A DNA stretch of 64,000 nt from Stenotrophomonas sp. ASS1 (GCF_004346925.1 NZ_CP031167.1:2376001-2440000), one strand, 5' to 3'; shown: positions 8,429-17,364, counted from the stretch's first letter. The notes: generated from the sequence alone by a model not told the origin. Made by a program: numbers and translations.

Positions 8429-10035
8429 GCAAGGTCGATCGCACCCCCAAGCCACGCGGCATCCGCCAGACCATGTCCGACCTGCATATCTGGGTCGGGC
8501 TGCTGGCCGGCTGGATCCTGTACGCGATGTTCCTCACCGGCACCGCCAGCTACTTCCGCGACGAGCTCTCGCGCTATACCCGCCCGGAAATCGCCACACC
8601 GTCCACGTTGCCGGATGCCGCTATCGTCACGCAGCGCACCGTCGCCACGATCATGGCCGACACGCCTGCGGCCAGCCAGATCAACCTCAGCCTGCCGAGC
8701 ACGCGCATGCCGTGGGTGTCGGCGATGTGGGCCGGCCCGGGTGGGCGTGGCCGGCATGGTTTCGACTCGGGCCTGTTCGATGCCAGCACCGGCGCGCCGC
8801 TGCAGGCACGTGACACCGGCGGCGGCGACTTCTTCTATGCCTTCCATTTCAACCTGCATTACATGCCGGCCATGTGGGGTCGCTGGATCGTCGGCCTGTG
8901 CGCGATGTTCATGCTGGTGGCCATCGTCAGCGGCGTGATCACCCACAAGAAGATCTTCGCCGACTTCTTCACCTTCCGTTGGGGCAAGGGCCAGCGCTCG
9001 TGGCTGGATGGTCACGCGGCACTCTCGGTACTCGGCCTGCCTTTCCATTTCATGATCACCTGGAGCGGGCTGGTGATGCTGGCGGTGCTGTACATGCCGT
9101 GGGGCCTGGCCAAGCTGCCTGACAAGCGCCAGCAGGCCGAGGTGGTCAGCGAGATGCGCCTATTCCTGCCGCCGCAGAAGGCCGCCGGCCACCCTGCTCC
9201 GCTCACCAACGTCGGTGCACTGGTGCAGCAGGCCGAGCAGCGCTGGGGAGCTGGCGCGGTGGGCAGCGTGCAGGTGCAGAATCCCGGCGACGAGAACGCA
9301 CGCGTGGCCGTGGTGCGTGCGCAGTCCAGCCGTGTTTCGACCACCCCGAACTATCTGCTGTTCGACGGCAGCGGTGGGCAGCTGCTGCAGATCAAGGAAC
9401 ACTCGGGCGTTGCCGCCGATACCCAGGGCGTGCTGTATGGCCTGCACCTGGGCCGCTTCGCCGATGCCGCCCTGCGCTGGCTGTACTTCATCGTCAGCCT
9501 GGCCGGCACGGCCATGGTCGGCACCGGGCTGGTGCTGTGGACGGTCAAGCGCCGTGCGCAGCTGCCTGATCCGCAGCGCCCCTACTTCGGCTTCCGCTTG
9601 GTCGAGCGTCTCAACATCGCCACCGTCGCCGGCCTGTCGGTGGCGATGACCGCCTACCTGTGGGCGAATCGCCTGCTGCCCGTTGCCATGGACGCGCGCG
9701 CGGCGTGGGAGGTGCATGTGTTCTTCCTGGCCTGGGCGGGCATGTTCGTGCATGCAACGCTGCGTACACCCAAGCGCGCATGGATCGAACAGTTCCTGCT
9801 GGCGGCGTTGCTGCTGGCGCTGCTGCCGGTGCTGACCGCGGTGACCACGCCGCATCCGCTGTGGCGCACGCTGGCCTCGGGCGATTGGGCATTCGCTGGC
9901 ACCGACCTGACCCTGCTGGCATTGGCCGCCCTGCACACGCTGCTGGCCTGGCGCACCTGGCGGCATGCGCCGAAGGTGAAACGCGCCCGGCCGTCTGCCG
10001 CGTCACGCACTGCGGCACCGGAGGCCAGCGCATGA
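8425..10035 (+). CDS. PepSY-associated TM-helix protein (putative siderophore-iron reductase)
   Basis: A 536-residue inner-membrane protein of the PepSY_TM family. The first helix is in LHIWVGLLAGWILYAMF and the second after HFNLHYM, followed by the HKK motif; further helices occur at about residues 355-380, 400-420 and 430-510. A periplasmic domain of about 130 residues lies between helices. Relatives such as FoxB and FsrB are described as periplasmic reductases of ferric siderophores; the paired histidines seen in the helices are consistent with haem binding. Overlaps both neighbours by ATGA. Present together with a cytoplasmic SIP reductase, so the cassette may encode two alternative reduction routes. 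Confidence 0.85.
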   Translation: MSKVDRTPKPRGIRQTMSDLHIWVGLLAGWILYAMFLTGTASYFRDELSRYTRPEIATPSTLPDAAIVTQRTVATIMADTPAASQINLSLPSTRMPWVSAMWAGPGGRGRHGFDSGLFDASTGAPLQARDTGGGDFFYAFHFNLHYMPAMWGRWIVGLCAMFMLVAIVSGVITHKKIFADFFTFRWGKGQRSWLDGHAALSVLGLPFHFMITWSGLVMLAVLYMPWGLAKLPDKRQQAEVVSEMRLFLPPQKAAGHPAPLTNVGALVQQAEQRWGAGAVGSVQVQNPGDENARVAVVRAQSSRVSTTPNYLLFDGSGGQLLQIKEHSGVAADTQGVLYGLHLGRFADAALRWLYFIVSLAGTAMVGTGLVLWTVKRRAQLPDPQRPYFGFRLVERLNIATVAGLSVAMTAYLWANRLLPVAMDARAAWEVHVFFLAWAGMFVHATLRTPKRAWIEQFLLAALLLALLPVLTAVTTPHPLWRTLASGDWAFAGTDLTLLALAALHTLLAWRTWRHAPKVKRARPSAASRTAAPEASA

Positions 10036-10310
10036 TCCACGTCATTCTGTTCGTGTTGTCGCTGGCCGCGTTCGCCTGCCTGGCACTGGCGATGGAGCGT
10101 CATCAGCGGGACGTATTGCGTCGTGTGCTGAGCGCGCAGGCAACCCAGCAGCTGCGCGCGATTGGCTGGGCACTGCTGGTGTTCAGTACCGTGTTTGCCA
10201 TGCGCGGGTTGGGCGTGGGTTTCGGTCTGGCTGCGCTGTCCGGTCACACCAGCGTTGCCGCGGGCGTGGTGGTGTTGGCGATGGTGGTGCATGGGCGGTG
10301 GAATCGGTAG
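10032..10310 (+). CDS. DUF3325 membrane protein
   Basis: A 92-residue protein with three hydrophobic helices and the family-like start MIHVILFVLSLAAF and MERHQ segment. DUF3325 genes accompany PepSY/DUF3649 genes in siderophore loci. ATG overlaps the stop of the PepSY gene. The TAG stop (10308-10310) is part of the GTAG end of the following repeat. Function is not known; a helper of the PepSY reductase is likely from context. Confidence 0.75.
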   Translation: MIHVILFVLSLAAFACLALAMERHQRDVLRRVLSAQATQQLRAIGWALLVFSTVFAMRGLGVGFGLAALSGHTSVAAGVVVLAMVVHGRWNR

Positions 10311-10449
10311 CTGCCCACCTTGGTGGGCATTGGTGAAAGCGACGCCAACCAAGGTTGGCGACTACCGGGCCTGCGCGGCGTTGCTTTGGTAGCGGCCCAC
10401 CTTGGTGGGCACCGGGAGCGATAGGTGCCAATTCGCCGCTCGGCTCTAC
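10307..10449. repeat. SMAG-type palindrome pair plus single elements
   Basis: One dimer (10307-10365) runs GTAG...CCCACC-TT-GGTGGG...CCAACC-AA-GGTTGG...CTAC; a further half element starts at 10389, and a CTAC end lies at 10446-10449. The elements lie between convergent genes and supply the TAG stop of both. They may act as bidirectional terminators. Confidence 0.85.
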
Positions 10450-11534
10450 AGAAAAGCTGCCATGCGCTGCAGCTCATCTTCCAACGCGCCACGAAATACC
10501 TTGTCGCGGGCCAGTGACTTGCCGGCGTAGCCCACGCTGGACGCCAGTTCACCATCGCGCGCACTGAGATTGGCCCAGCCCACCACCTGGTCGTGCCACA
10601 GCACCGGCAACGCGTAGTAACCGTACTGGCGCTTCGGCGCAGGCGTGTAGGCCTCGAACTTGTAGACCCAGCCCCACAGCAGCTCGAAGCGGCGGCGGTC
10701 CCACACCACGGGATCGAACGGGGCTAGCAGGCGCACCTGCTCATCCGGTGCGTGACGGCGCGAGCGCGGGTTCTCGTCTGCCGGCCAGTACCAGGTGGTG
10801 CCGTCCAGCGTGCAGCTGGCCAGCTGTTGCTTGGCCAGCATCAATGCCTGCCGGGTCTGTTCGGCCAGATGCGGTGCGCCGTAGCCCAGTAGGCGCACCA
10901 GATAAGTCAGGCTGCCCGACGGCAGCGGCGCGTACTTGCGCACCACCAGGTCAATCAGGGCGGCGGCGCGTTCAATCTGTGCCTGCTCGCTGGCATCGAC
11001 TTCCGCGTGGTCGGCCACCGCGTAGATGCGCGTACCGCTGTCGCGCCGCTGCACGCGCAGCAGGCCACGGTAGTGCATGCCATCCAGCAGGTGCGTGCTG
11101 GCATTGCTGGTGCCGCCCCAGTAGTTGGTCACCCGCCCATGCGCGAATGCCTGGTCGACCTCGCGTGGGTGCACGCTGCCGCGCTCGCGCACGAAAGCCA
11201 GCACGTCCGCCGCGCGGCGCTGCGTTTCGGCATCCCATGCGCGCTTGGACACGCGCGGGTGCATCAGTGCCAGATGTTCACGTGGCAGGAAGCCGTAGTT
11301 CACCAGGCAATCTTCTTCCACCGGCAGGCGCGTATAGCGCCGCTCCAGATCACCGGCGCGGTAGTCCTTCACCCGATGGCGCAGGGTCAGGTCCTGTGCG
11401 CGTGCCGGCGCCCGGATCGGGTCAGCCTGCACGAAGCCCAGGCGACGGATCGCGGTCAGCAGCGTGGTGGGTTTGAACAGCGTGCGCGCCACCGCATGGC
11501 GACGCAGATCATCGAGGGTGGGCGTGGCAGGCAT
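10446..11534 (-). CDS. AlkX/YcaQ-type winged-helix DNA glycosylase
   Basis: A 362-residue protein of the HTH_42 winged-helix family (AlkZ/AlkX), base-excision enzymes acting on interstrand crosslinks and alkylated bases. The segment GFVQADPIRAPARAQD (about residues 30-45) carries the Q-x-D pattern that I associate with the AlkX (YcaQ) branch, versus Q-x-Q in AlkZ. RVTNYWGGTSNAS and LLAPFDPVVWDRRR match family landmarks. Start chosen at the ATG giving MPATPTLDDLRR; the upstream sequence is a SMAG repeat. It stands alone between two iron-uptake cassettes. Confidence 0.85.
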   Translation of the reverse strand: MPATPTLDDLRRHAVARTLFKPTTLLTAIRRLGFVQADPIRAPARAQDLTLRHRVKDYRAGDLERRYTRLPVEEDCLVNYGFLPREHLALMHPRVSKRAWDAETQRRAADVLAFVRERGSVHPREVDQAFAHGRVTNYWGGTSNASTHLLDGMHYRGLLRVQRRDSGTRIYAVADHAEVDASEQAQIERAAALIDLVVRKYAPLPSGSLTYLVRLLGYGAPHLAEQTRQALMLAKQQLASCTLDGTTWYWPADENPRSRRHAPDEQVRLLAPFDPVVWDRRRFELLWGWVYKFEAYTPAPKRQYGYYALPVLWHDQVVGWANLSARDGELASSVGYAGKSLARDKVFRGALEDELQRMAAFL

Positions 11535-11543
11535 GGCCGCATT

Positions 11544-11615
11544 GTAGATCCACGCCATGCATGGAGGGGGCCGTGGCGAACCGTGCAACCGCATCCACGC
11601 ATGGCGTGGATCTAC
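11544..11615. repeat. SMAG-type palindrome pair
   Basis: GTAGATCCACGCCATGC at the left and its near inverse ending GTGGATCTAC at the right. The right end contains the stop codon (11612-11614) of the minus-strand TetR gene. Confidence 0.85.
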
Positions 11616-12196
11616 CGAAGTTCCAACACCTCCAGCGAACCGATCACCAGCGCACGCATGCCCTGCTTGAACTCGGTGATCACCTGGCCCTCTTCGTCGT
11701 CGGCAATCCCGTAGACCGTGTCCGCACCGGCAATGCAGTAGAAAGCAATCGTGGCCAGCAGCCAGCGCGCCTTGTCCAGCGGCAGGCCGAACACCTCGGC
11801 CACATGGGCTTGGTGCGAGGCGATCTTCTCCAGCGTCGGCGTGGTCGCCACCGAACGGCGCAACAGGTACGGCGGTAGTCCGGGGTGCGCTTTCACCACC
11901 TCGCACAGCGATTCCACGAACCCCAGCAGGTAAGCCTGCAGCCCGCCCGGTGCATCGGCCGACGCGCACGGAATCTGCCAGCGCTGGAACACCGTATCGG
12001 CCACCAGACGCTTCAAGGCCTCCAGGTTGGCCACACGCTTGTAGAGCGCGGCCTGGGTCACCGCCAGTTCGGCGGCCACGTTGGCCATGGTCAGGTTCGG
12101 CAGGCCCAACGTGATGCCGATGTCGGCCAAGCGATCGGGGGTGATGGTGGGCGGACGGCCACGGGCCGACGCCGGGGTTTCAGGGTGCATGTTCAT
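11612..12196 (-). CDS. TetR-family repressor of the second iron cassette
   Basis: A regulator of about 194 residues, paralogous to the one at 4082-4696. The helix-turn-helix segment is ANVAAELAVTQAALYKRV after GRPPTITP. Start codon is uncertain: the ATG at 12196 gives a normal length; 12190 and 12241 are also in frame, the last lying only 5 bp from the putative operator. It is divergent from the receptor at 12436. Its stop lies in a SMAG end. Confidence 0.85.
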   Translation of the reverse strand: MNMHPETPASARGRPPTITPDRLADIGITLGLPNLTMANVAAELAVTQAALYKRVANLEALKRLVADTVFQRWQIPCASADAPGGLQAYLLGFVESLCEVVKAHPGLPPYLLRRSVATTPTLEKIASHQAHVAEVFGLPLDKARWLLATIAFYCIAGADTVYGIADDEEGQVITEFKQGMRALVIGSLEVLELR

Positions 12197-12246
12197 ACCG
12201 TAGTGAGGGTGCCAGCAAAGGGACCCTCTTGTCCGCTTCATATGGT

Positions 12247-12268
12247 TTAGTTTAATTTACTCAACTAA
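12247..12268. promoter_or_regulatory. Putative TetR operator/promoter, second iron cassette
   Basis: TTAGTT and AACTAA in inverted orientation with a 10-base spacer, in the AT-rich part of the region between TetR and receptor genes. It corresponds to 4813-4835 of the first cassette. Confidence 0.55.
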
Positions 12269-12435
12269 TTCGGAATGCGTGTGGTTCGCAACCCCGCCGC
12301 CGTCCGCAATCGAGCCCATGGCTCACTTCCCGCCAGGTCCCCACCCAGCCGACAACCCTGCGCCGCGCCCTCCCCCGTGCTTGCCGTCGGCAGCGCGCCA
12401 GGCGCGCTCGCACCTGCGATTCACAGGAACCTGGC

Positions 12436-14631
12436 ATGACCGTGTACCACCTTTCCTCCCCGCTGCAGCGTGCAGCGGCCGCCGCGACCCGCGTGCATCC
12501 GCATCCGCCGATGGCCCGGCGCTACCGGGTGTCGGCCCTCGCGCTGGGGCTGCTGGCATCGTCTGCCGCGCTGGCCGACTCCGCACCATCCACCCTGCCC
12601 TCGGTGCAGGTGCAGGAACAGCGCCGGGTCACTGCAGACTATGCGGGCGGCCAGGTGGCCGCCGGCAGCCGCGTCGGCCTGCTTGGCGACAAGGACTTCA
12701 TGGACACGCCGTTCAATACGGTCAGCTATACCGAGTCCTTCATCCGCGACCGCCAGGCCAAGGACCTGACCGATGTCATCGCCGCCACTGACCCCACGGT
12801 GTTCAGCAACGGCGTCACCGGCGCCTGGAGCGAGAACTACGCCATCCGCGGCTTTGCCTCCAACACCAGCGATACCACCTTCAACGGTCTCAGCGGTATG
12901 GCGCCGTACTACCGCACCTCGCCGGAGATGTTCGAGCGCATCGAGGTCTTGAAGGGTCCGTCCGCGCTGCTCAACGGCATGCCACCGGGCGGCTCGGTTG
13001 GTGGCAGTGTCAACCTGGTGCCCAAGCGTGCCGGCGATCAGCCATTGCTGCGGGTCAGCGCCAACTTCGCCTCCGATGCGCAGTTCGGCACCCATGTGGA
13101 TATGGGCCGTCGCCTGGGCACAGACAAGCAGTTCGGCATCCGCTTCAACGGCGCGTACCGTGATGGTGATGGCGCCGTGGGCAAGCAGAGCAAGAAGGTA
13201 CAGCTAGGTTCGCTGGCATTGGACTGGCGCGGCGAACGTGCGCGGCTGTCGGCCGATCTTTACAGCGCCGACGACCGCGTGGACGGCCCGGCGCGTGGCG
13301 TCGGTCTGGCACCGGGCGTGGCGATTCCGCGACCGCCGCGTGGCGACACCCTGATCAACCCGGATTGGGCCTACGTGGACAGCCAGGACAAGGGCGCGAT
13401 GCTGCGTGGCGAGCTGGACATCAACGAACACCTGATGGCCTACCTGGCCTACGGCACCAGCAAGACCGACTACCGCTACAACGGTTCGATCAGTGCGCAG
13501 ATCCTCAACCCGGCCGGTGACTTCACTACCGTGATCGGCCAGCTGGCGTTCGACATCAAGAAGCAGTCCGGTGACGCTGGCCTGCGCGGCAGCTTCCGTA
13601 CCGGCAGCGTCGGCCACCAGTGGGCTGCCAACATGACCCATTACCAGCACACCCAGAACGACTACGGCCGCCGCAGCGTGCCGGGCTGGGACTGGACCAC
13701 GAACCTGTACAACCCGGTGTGGGGCCCGGCGGCGCCGTTCGTGGCACCGCATATCTCGCACACCGAGCTGCGGCTGGACAGCCTCGGCTTCGCCGATACC
13801 CTGTCCTTCGCCGAGGACCGCGTGCAGTTGACCGTAGGCGTGCGCCGCCAGCAGGTGGTCAGCGAGACCTTCAATGTCGCCAGCGGTGCACGCACCTCAC
13901 GCTACGACGAGAGCGCCACTACGCCGGCAGCGGCCCTGCTGGTGAAGGCCACCGACACGGTCTCCCTCTACACCAACTACATCGAAGGCCTCAGCCAGGG
14001 CGCCACCGCGCCGATGACCGCCGCCAATGCCGGCGATGTGTTCGCACCCTTCCGCACCAAGCAGAAGGAGCTGGGTCTGAAACTGGACCTCGGCAGCTTC
14101 GCGCACACGTTCAGCGTGTACGAGATCAAGCGCCCGAGCAGCTACACCGACCCGGTCACGAATATCTTCTCGTTCGGTGGCGAACAGCGGAACAGTGGCG
14201 TGGAATGGGGCTTCTTCGGCTCACCACTGGATGGCGTGCGCCTCCTCGGTGGCGTGGCCTATGTAGAGCCGAAGCTGACCCGCACAGCAGGCGGTGTGAA
14301 TGAGGGGCGCATCGCCACTGCCGTAGCGCAACGGCAGGCCAAGCTGGGTGTGGAATGGGATGTGCCGACCTTGCAGGGCCTCACCTTGACCGGCAATGCC
14401 ACGGCGATGTCGAAGCAGTACATCAGTGCCGACAACAGCCTGTCTGTGCCGGGGCGCACGTTGTTTGATGTGGGTGCGCGTTACAACACCACGATGGCCG
14501 GACGACCACTTTCCTTGCGCGCCAGCGTGAACAACGTGACCAACAAGGCGTACTGGGGCATGCCGTTGCTTTCCAGCCTGGCGCTGGGCGCACCGAGGAC
14601 GGTGTTGTTGTCGGCCACGATGGATTTCTGA
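12436..14631 (+). CDS. TonB-dependent siderophore receptor 2
   Basis: A 731-residue outer-membrane receptor, paralogue of receptor 1. The plug shows IEVLKGPSALLNGMPPGGS and the barrel ends in ATMDF. Start at 12436 has AGGAA upstream, giving a long presequence with cleavage near ALA (residue 47); the internal Met at residue 26 would give a more usual signal peptide. Compared with cassette 1, the SIP, DUF3649, PepSY and DUF3325 genes are absent, so this receptor may rely on the first cassette's downstream proteins. Sequence differences concentrate in the barrel loops, suggesting a different siderophore. Confidence 0.92.
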   Translation: MTVYHLSSPLQRAAAAATRVHPHPPMARRYRVSALALGLLASSAALADSAPSTLPSVQVQEQRRVTADYAGGQVAAGSRVGLLGDKDFMDTPFNTVSYTESFIRDRQAKDLTDVIAATDPTVFSNGVTGAWSENYAIRGFASNTSDTTFNGLSGMAPYYRTSPEMFERIEVLKGPSALLNGMPPGGSVGGSVNLVPKRAGDQPLLRVSANFASDAQFGTHVDMGRRLGTDKQFGIRFNGAYRDGDGAVGKQSKKVQLGSLALDWRGERARLSADLYSADDRVDGPARGVGLAPGVAIPRPPRGDTLINPDWAYVDSQDKGAMLRGELDINEHLMAYLAYGTSKTDYRYNGSISAQILNPAGDFTTVIGQLAFDIKKQSGDAGLRGSFRTGSVGHQWAANMTHYQHTQNDYGRRSVPGWDWTTNLYNPVWGPAAPFVAPHISHTELRLDSLGFADTLSFAEDRVQLTVGVRRQQVVSETFNVASGARTSRYDESATTPAAALLVKATDTVSLYTNYIEGLSQGATAPMTAANAGDVFAPFRTKQKELGLKLDLGSFAHTFSVYEIKRPSSYTDPVTNIFSFGGEQRNSGVEWGFFGSPLDGVRLLGGVAYVEPKLTRTAGGVNEGRIATAVAQRQAKLGVEWDVPTLQGLTLTGNATAMSKQYISADNSLSVPGRTLFDVGARYNTTMAGRPLSLRASVNNVTNKAYWGMPLLSSLALGAPRTVLLSATMDF

Positions 14632-14665
14632 ACCGGGCGGCCTCCGCGCCAGACATGCATCACCT

Positions 14666-14769
14666 GTAGAGTCGAGCCATGCTCGACTCGCTTCATCAGT
14701 AGAGCCAGGCCATGCCTGGCTGCCGCCATGTTGATCCGCCAAAAGCATCCACGCATGGCGTGGATCTAC
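14666..14769. repeat. Cluster of SMAG-type palindromes
   Basis: Three palindromes follow the receptor gene: GTAGAGTCGAGC...GCTCGACTC, GTAGAGCCAGGC...GCCTGGC and GCATCCACGC...GCGTGGATCTAC. They separate convergent genes. Confidence 0.8.
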
Positions 14770-14788
14770 TGAACCTCGGCCTACCCTT

Positions 14789-15145
14789 TCATTCCGGATG
14801 CAGGCGATAGATGGCATGACTGGTCAATGCCAGCGCGGCCAGCTTCAACCCTTCCATCACGCGGTCGCCGACGTAGTGTTCCGGGCCGCCATTCTGGCGG
14901 GCGCGTTCGGCCGCCAGAAGGATTTCCTGCACGATGCGCAGCCCGGCCAGCGCACCATCGGCATCGGCCAATGCCATGCATCGGCCCGGCAGTTGATGGC
15001 GCTCGGGCCAGGGCTGGCCGTCAGAAGCCGCGCCCAGCCCGATGCGATGCAGCAGGGCCGTCAGGTTGTTGGGATCGGGCGGGATGTCGTGTCCTTCATC
15101 GGCATTGGCCGGGACGCGCTGATGGGGGAGCTCCGATGCGTTCAT
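14789..15145 (-). CDS. Small hypothetical protein
   Basis: A 118-residue protein not recognised. It starts at an ATG with GGAGA 6 bases upstream. The N-terminal third is charged and Pro/Asp rich (DIPPDP), the rest is predicted helical (GLRIVQEILLAAERARQ and MEGLKLAALALTSHAIYRL). No signal peptide or membrane helix. The upstream 450 bp hold no gene but strong inverted repeats that would lie in its 5' leader. Confidence 0.6.
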   Translation of the reverse strand: MNASELPHQRVPANADEGHDIPPDPNNLTALLHRIGLGAASDGQPWPERHQLPGRCMALADADGALAGLRIVQEILLAAERARQNGGPEHYVGDRVMEGLKLAALALTSHAIYRLHPE

Positions 15146-15193
15146 GGCAGGTCTCCGTGCAAGGCATGCGGGACCACCGCCCTTAACAAAGGC

Positions 15194-15279
15194 GGCGGAC
15201 GGTGCGTGGCTGGAATCCGGTGGTTGCGTGAAGACAGTCCGGTAGGCACGCTTGCGCGCACCTCCACGCACCGCCCGCC
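15194..15279. promoter_or_regulatory. Long inverted repeat in leader of hypothetical gene
   Basis: The arms 15194-15209 and 15264-15279 (GGCGGACGGTGCGTGG and its complement) match at 15 of 16 positions, with a 54-base interior that itself holds CCGG-flanked repeats. In minus-strand RNA this would be a strong stem starting 49 bases before the start codon at 15145. Confidence 0.5.
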
Positions 15280-15295
15280 ATAAGGCGCGGACGGG

Positions 15296-15334
15296 TTGTC
15301 AGCCGGCGCCGCACAAGGCGACGCCGGCTGACAA
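15296..15334. terminator. Perfect 13-bp hairpin
   Basis: TTGTCAGCCGGCG (15296-15308) pairs perfectly with 15322-15334 around a 13-base loop. No T-run follows. It could be a second leader structure or a terminator-like element. Confidence 0.5.
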
Positions 15335-15604
15335 GCGCGAACAACACAACCAACGGGGATTCCAGCCCCCGGCCATCCTTTGTCGATGGCAACTCATCAT
15401 GTGCACAACAGGGTGGCAGGCGCCAACAACCCAAGTGCAAAGACAGCAACGTTCACGCAGTGGCAGCATTGTCGCATATCGACAATCGCGCCGAAAATTC
15501 AATAACTTGCACCATGCCGGTGGCGGCATGCTTCACCCGCATCGGCACCGCGCATTCCTTGACCGCATCCGGCATTCAGGACATCCCACATGCCAGTTCC
15601 GACA

Positions 15605-16270
15605 TTACGTAAGCAGATGGGCAATCAACGCCAGCACCGCCAGATGCCCCACGTAGTACCCATAGAACGCCCAGCGCCAGCGCGGCAGCCGCCATGGCAC
15701 GCGCGCCGCAGCCAGCACCACCGGAATGGCCAGCAGTGCCCAGCCATTGTGGTTGGCCCAGCACACCGCCCCGAGACCGACCAGCAGCAGCCACCACGCG
15801 CGATGCCGGAATGCGATCCAGCCCAGCAGCACGAAGCCGACACCGGCCCACTGGTAATCCACCAGCATTGGCGCCATGCCCGCCGCCAGCAACAACAGCA
15901 GCGGCCGATTGCTGGCCAGTGCATGCACCGCCACCGCGGCCAGCGCGAAAGTGAGCAAAATGTTGAGTGGCAACCAGGAACCGAAGGCCAGTGCATGCAG
16001 CGGTTGCGCGACCACGCCCCATACGGCCAGGCGACGGATCGACTTGCGCAGGTCCGCCCCCGGTTGGGCGAGGTTGCAGGCCATCACCAGCGCGAACAGC
16101 GGGAACGCGATGCGCCCCAGTTCGCTTATGACCGGCAGGTAGCCGCCGTAGACCACTTTTGCCACGTGGTCACCGGTCATGGTCAGCAGCGCGATCCACT
16201 TCAGCAGCTCGCGTGCGCCGCTGCTGAGGCTGGGATCGGGCGTGGACATCCCTGTCGTGGTCGCTTGCAT
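15605..16270 (-). CDS. TraX-family membrane protein
   Basis: A 221-residue protein with about seven to eight hydrophobic helices. The N-terminal LLKWIALLTMTGDHVAKV and the GRIAFPLFALVMACNLA segment are landmarks of the TraX family, named for the F-plasmid pilin acetylase but common as chromosomal membrane acyltransferase-like proteins. No conjugation genes are nearby, so a role in conjugation is unlikely. Start could also be the ATG at 16249. It is divergent from the proline iminopeptidase gene. Substrate unknown. Confidence 0.75.
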   Translation of the reverse strand: MQATTTGMSTPDPSLSSGARELLKWIALLTMTGDHVAKVVYGGYLPVISELGRIAFPLFALVMACNLAQPGADLRKSIRRLAVWGVVAQPLHALAFGSWLPLNILLTFALAAVAVHALASNRPLLLLLAAGMAPMLVDYQWAGVGFVLLGWIAFRHRAWWLLLVGLGAVCWANHNGWALLAIPVVLAAARVPWRLPRWRWAFYGYYVGHLAVLALIAHLLT

Positions 16271-16384
16271 CGCGGAAGCTTATGCGCATCGGCCAGCCCA
16301 TTTCCAGCACCGCGAAAGCATGTGCCACTGCAGGCAGCGGGCGGCGGCGCTATGCTGGCCGCCCCTGCTTGTGAGACACGCCCC

Positions 16385-17332
16385 ATGCGCACCCTCTACC
16401 CCGCCATCGAGCCCTACCGCGAGTTCACCCTGCCGGTGAGCGATCTGCACACTCTGCATATCGAAGAGTGCGGCAGGCCCGAGGGCATCCCGGTGGTGTA
16501 CCTGCATGGCGGCCCCGGCGCCGGTATCTCGCCCACCCACCGCCGCTTCTTCGACCCGGCGCGCTATCGCATCGTGCTGATCGACCAACGTGGCAGCGGT
16601 CGCTCCATGCCGTTCGGCGAGCTGCGCGACAACACCACGCAGGACCTGGTGGCCGACATCGAGAAGGTGCGCGAGCACCTGGGCATCGAGCGCTGGCTGG
16701 TTTACGGCGGCTCCTGGGGTTCGACCCTGTCATTGGCGTACGCGCAGGCGCACCCAGAGCGTGCCACCGGCCTGATCGTGCGTGGCGTGTTCCTTGGCCG
16801 CGAGATGGAGAACCGCTGGTTCGCCGAGGCCAACGGCGGTGCACGCTGGATCTTCCCGGAACGCTGGGACCGCTACGAGGCCTATATCCCGGAGGTCGAG
16901 CGCGGTGACATGCTCGCGGCCTACTGGGCACGCCTGGGCAGCGCCGATGAGGCCACCCGCATCGCGGCCGCGCAGGCCTGGCTGGGCTGGGAAGACAATG
17001 CAGCGACCCTGCAGCACGACGTGGATGCCGTGTCCACGGATGACCCGCTGGATACGCTGGCCAAGGCCCGCATCGAAGCGCACTACTTCCGCAACGGCAT
17101 CTTCCTGGAACCGGACCAGCTGCTGCGCGACATCGATCGCATTCGCCATCTCCCCGGCGTGATCGTGCAGGGCCGCTACGACATCATCTGCCCGCCGCGC
17201 AGCGCCTGGGACCTGGCCAAGGCCTGGCCGGAGGCCACGCTGGAGATGGTGACCTCCGGCCACAGCGCGAACGAGCCTGCGACGGTGGATGCGCTGGTGC
17301 GCGCCACGGATGCGTTCGCCGACCGTTTCTGA
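16385..17332 (+). CDS. pip: Proline iminopeptidase
   Basis: A 315-residue alpha/beta-hydrolase of peptidase family S33 that releases N-terminal proline from peptides in the cytoplasm. Oxyanion segment HGGPG at residues 41-45, DQRGSGRS at 67-74, nucleophile S110 in GGSWGS, and the acid and histidine of the triad near GRYDIICP and SGHS in the C-terminal quarter. Length and motif spacing match Xanthomonas proline iminopeptidase. A single-gene unit; a short palindrome follows the stop. Confidence 0.93.
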   Translation: MRTLYPAIEPYREFTLPVSDLHTLHIEECGRPEGIPVVYLHGGPGAGISPTHRRFFDPARYRIVLIDQRGSGRSMPFGELRDNTTQDLVADIEKVREHLGIERWLVYGGSWGSTLSLAYAQAHPERATGLIVRGVFLGREMENRWFAEANGGARWIFPERWDRYEAYIPEVERGDMLAAYWARLGSADEATRIAAAQAWLGWEDNAATLQHDVDAVSTDDPLDTLAKARIEAHYFRNGIFLEPDQLLRDIDRIRHLPGVIVQGRYDIICPPRSAWDLAKAWPEATLEMVTSGHSANEPATVDALVRATDAFADRF

Positions 17333-17341
17333 AGGCACGAG

Positions 17342-17364
17342 GTAGTGCCGGCCGCTGGCCGGCA
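17342..17364. repeat. Short GTAG palindrome
   Basis: GTAG followed by TGCCGGCCGCTGGCCGGCA, a self-complementary sequence also seen at 27264, 53069 and 56560. It separates convergent genes and may terminate transcription. Confidence 0.8.

Larger units (their letters stand above)
15146..15604. other. Structured noncoding region
   Basis: No protein-coding gene is supported in these 459 bp. Two strong inverted repeats occupy the first 190 bp (listed separately). The part from about 15440 to 15530 is less GC-rich (for example around CGAAAATTCAATAACTTGC) and is the likely promoter zone for the minus-strand gene ending at 14789, which would give a leader of about 300 bases. Confidence 0.5.
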
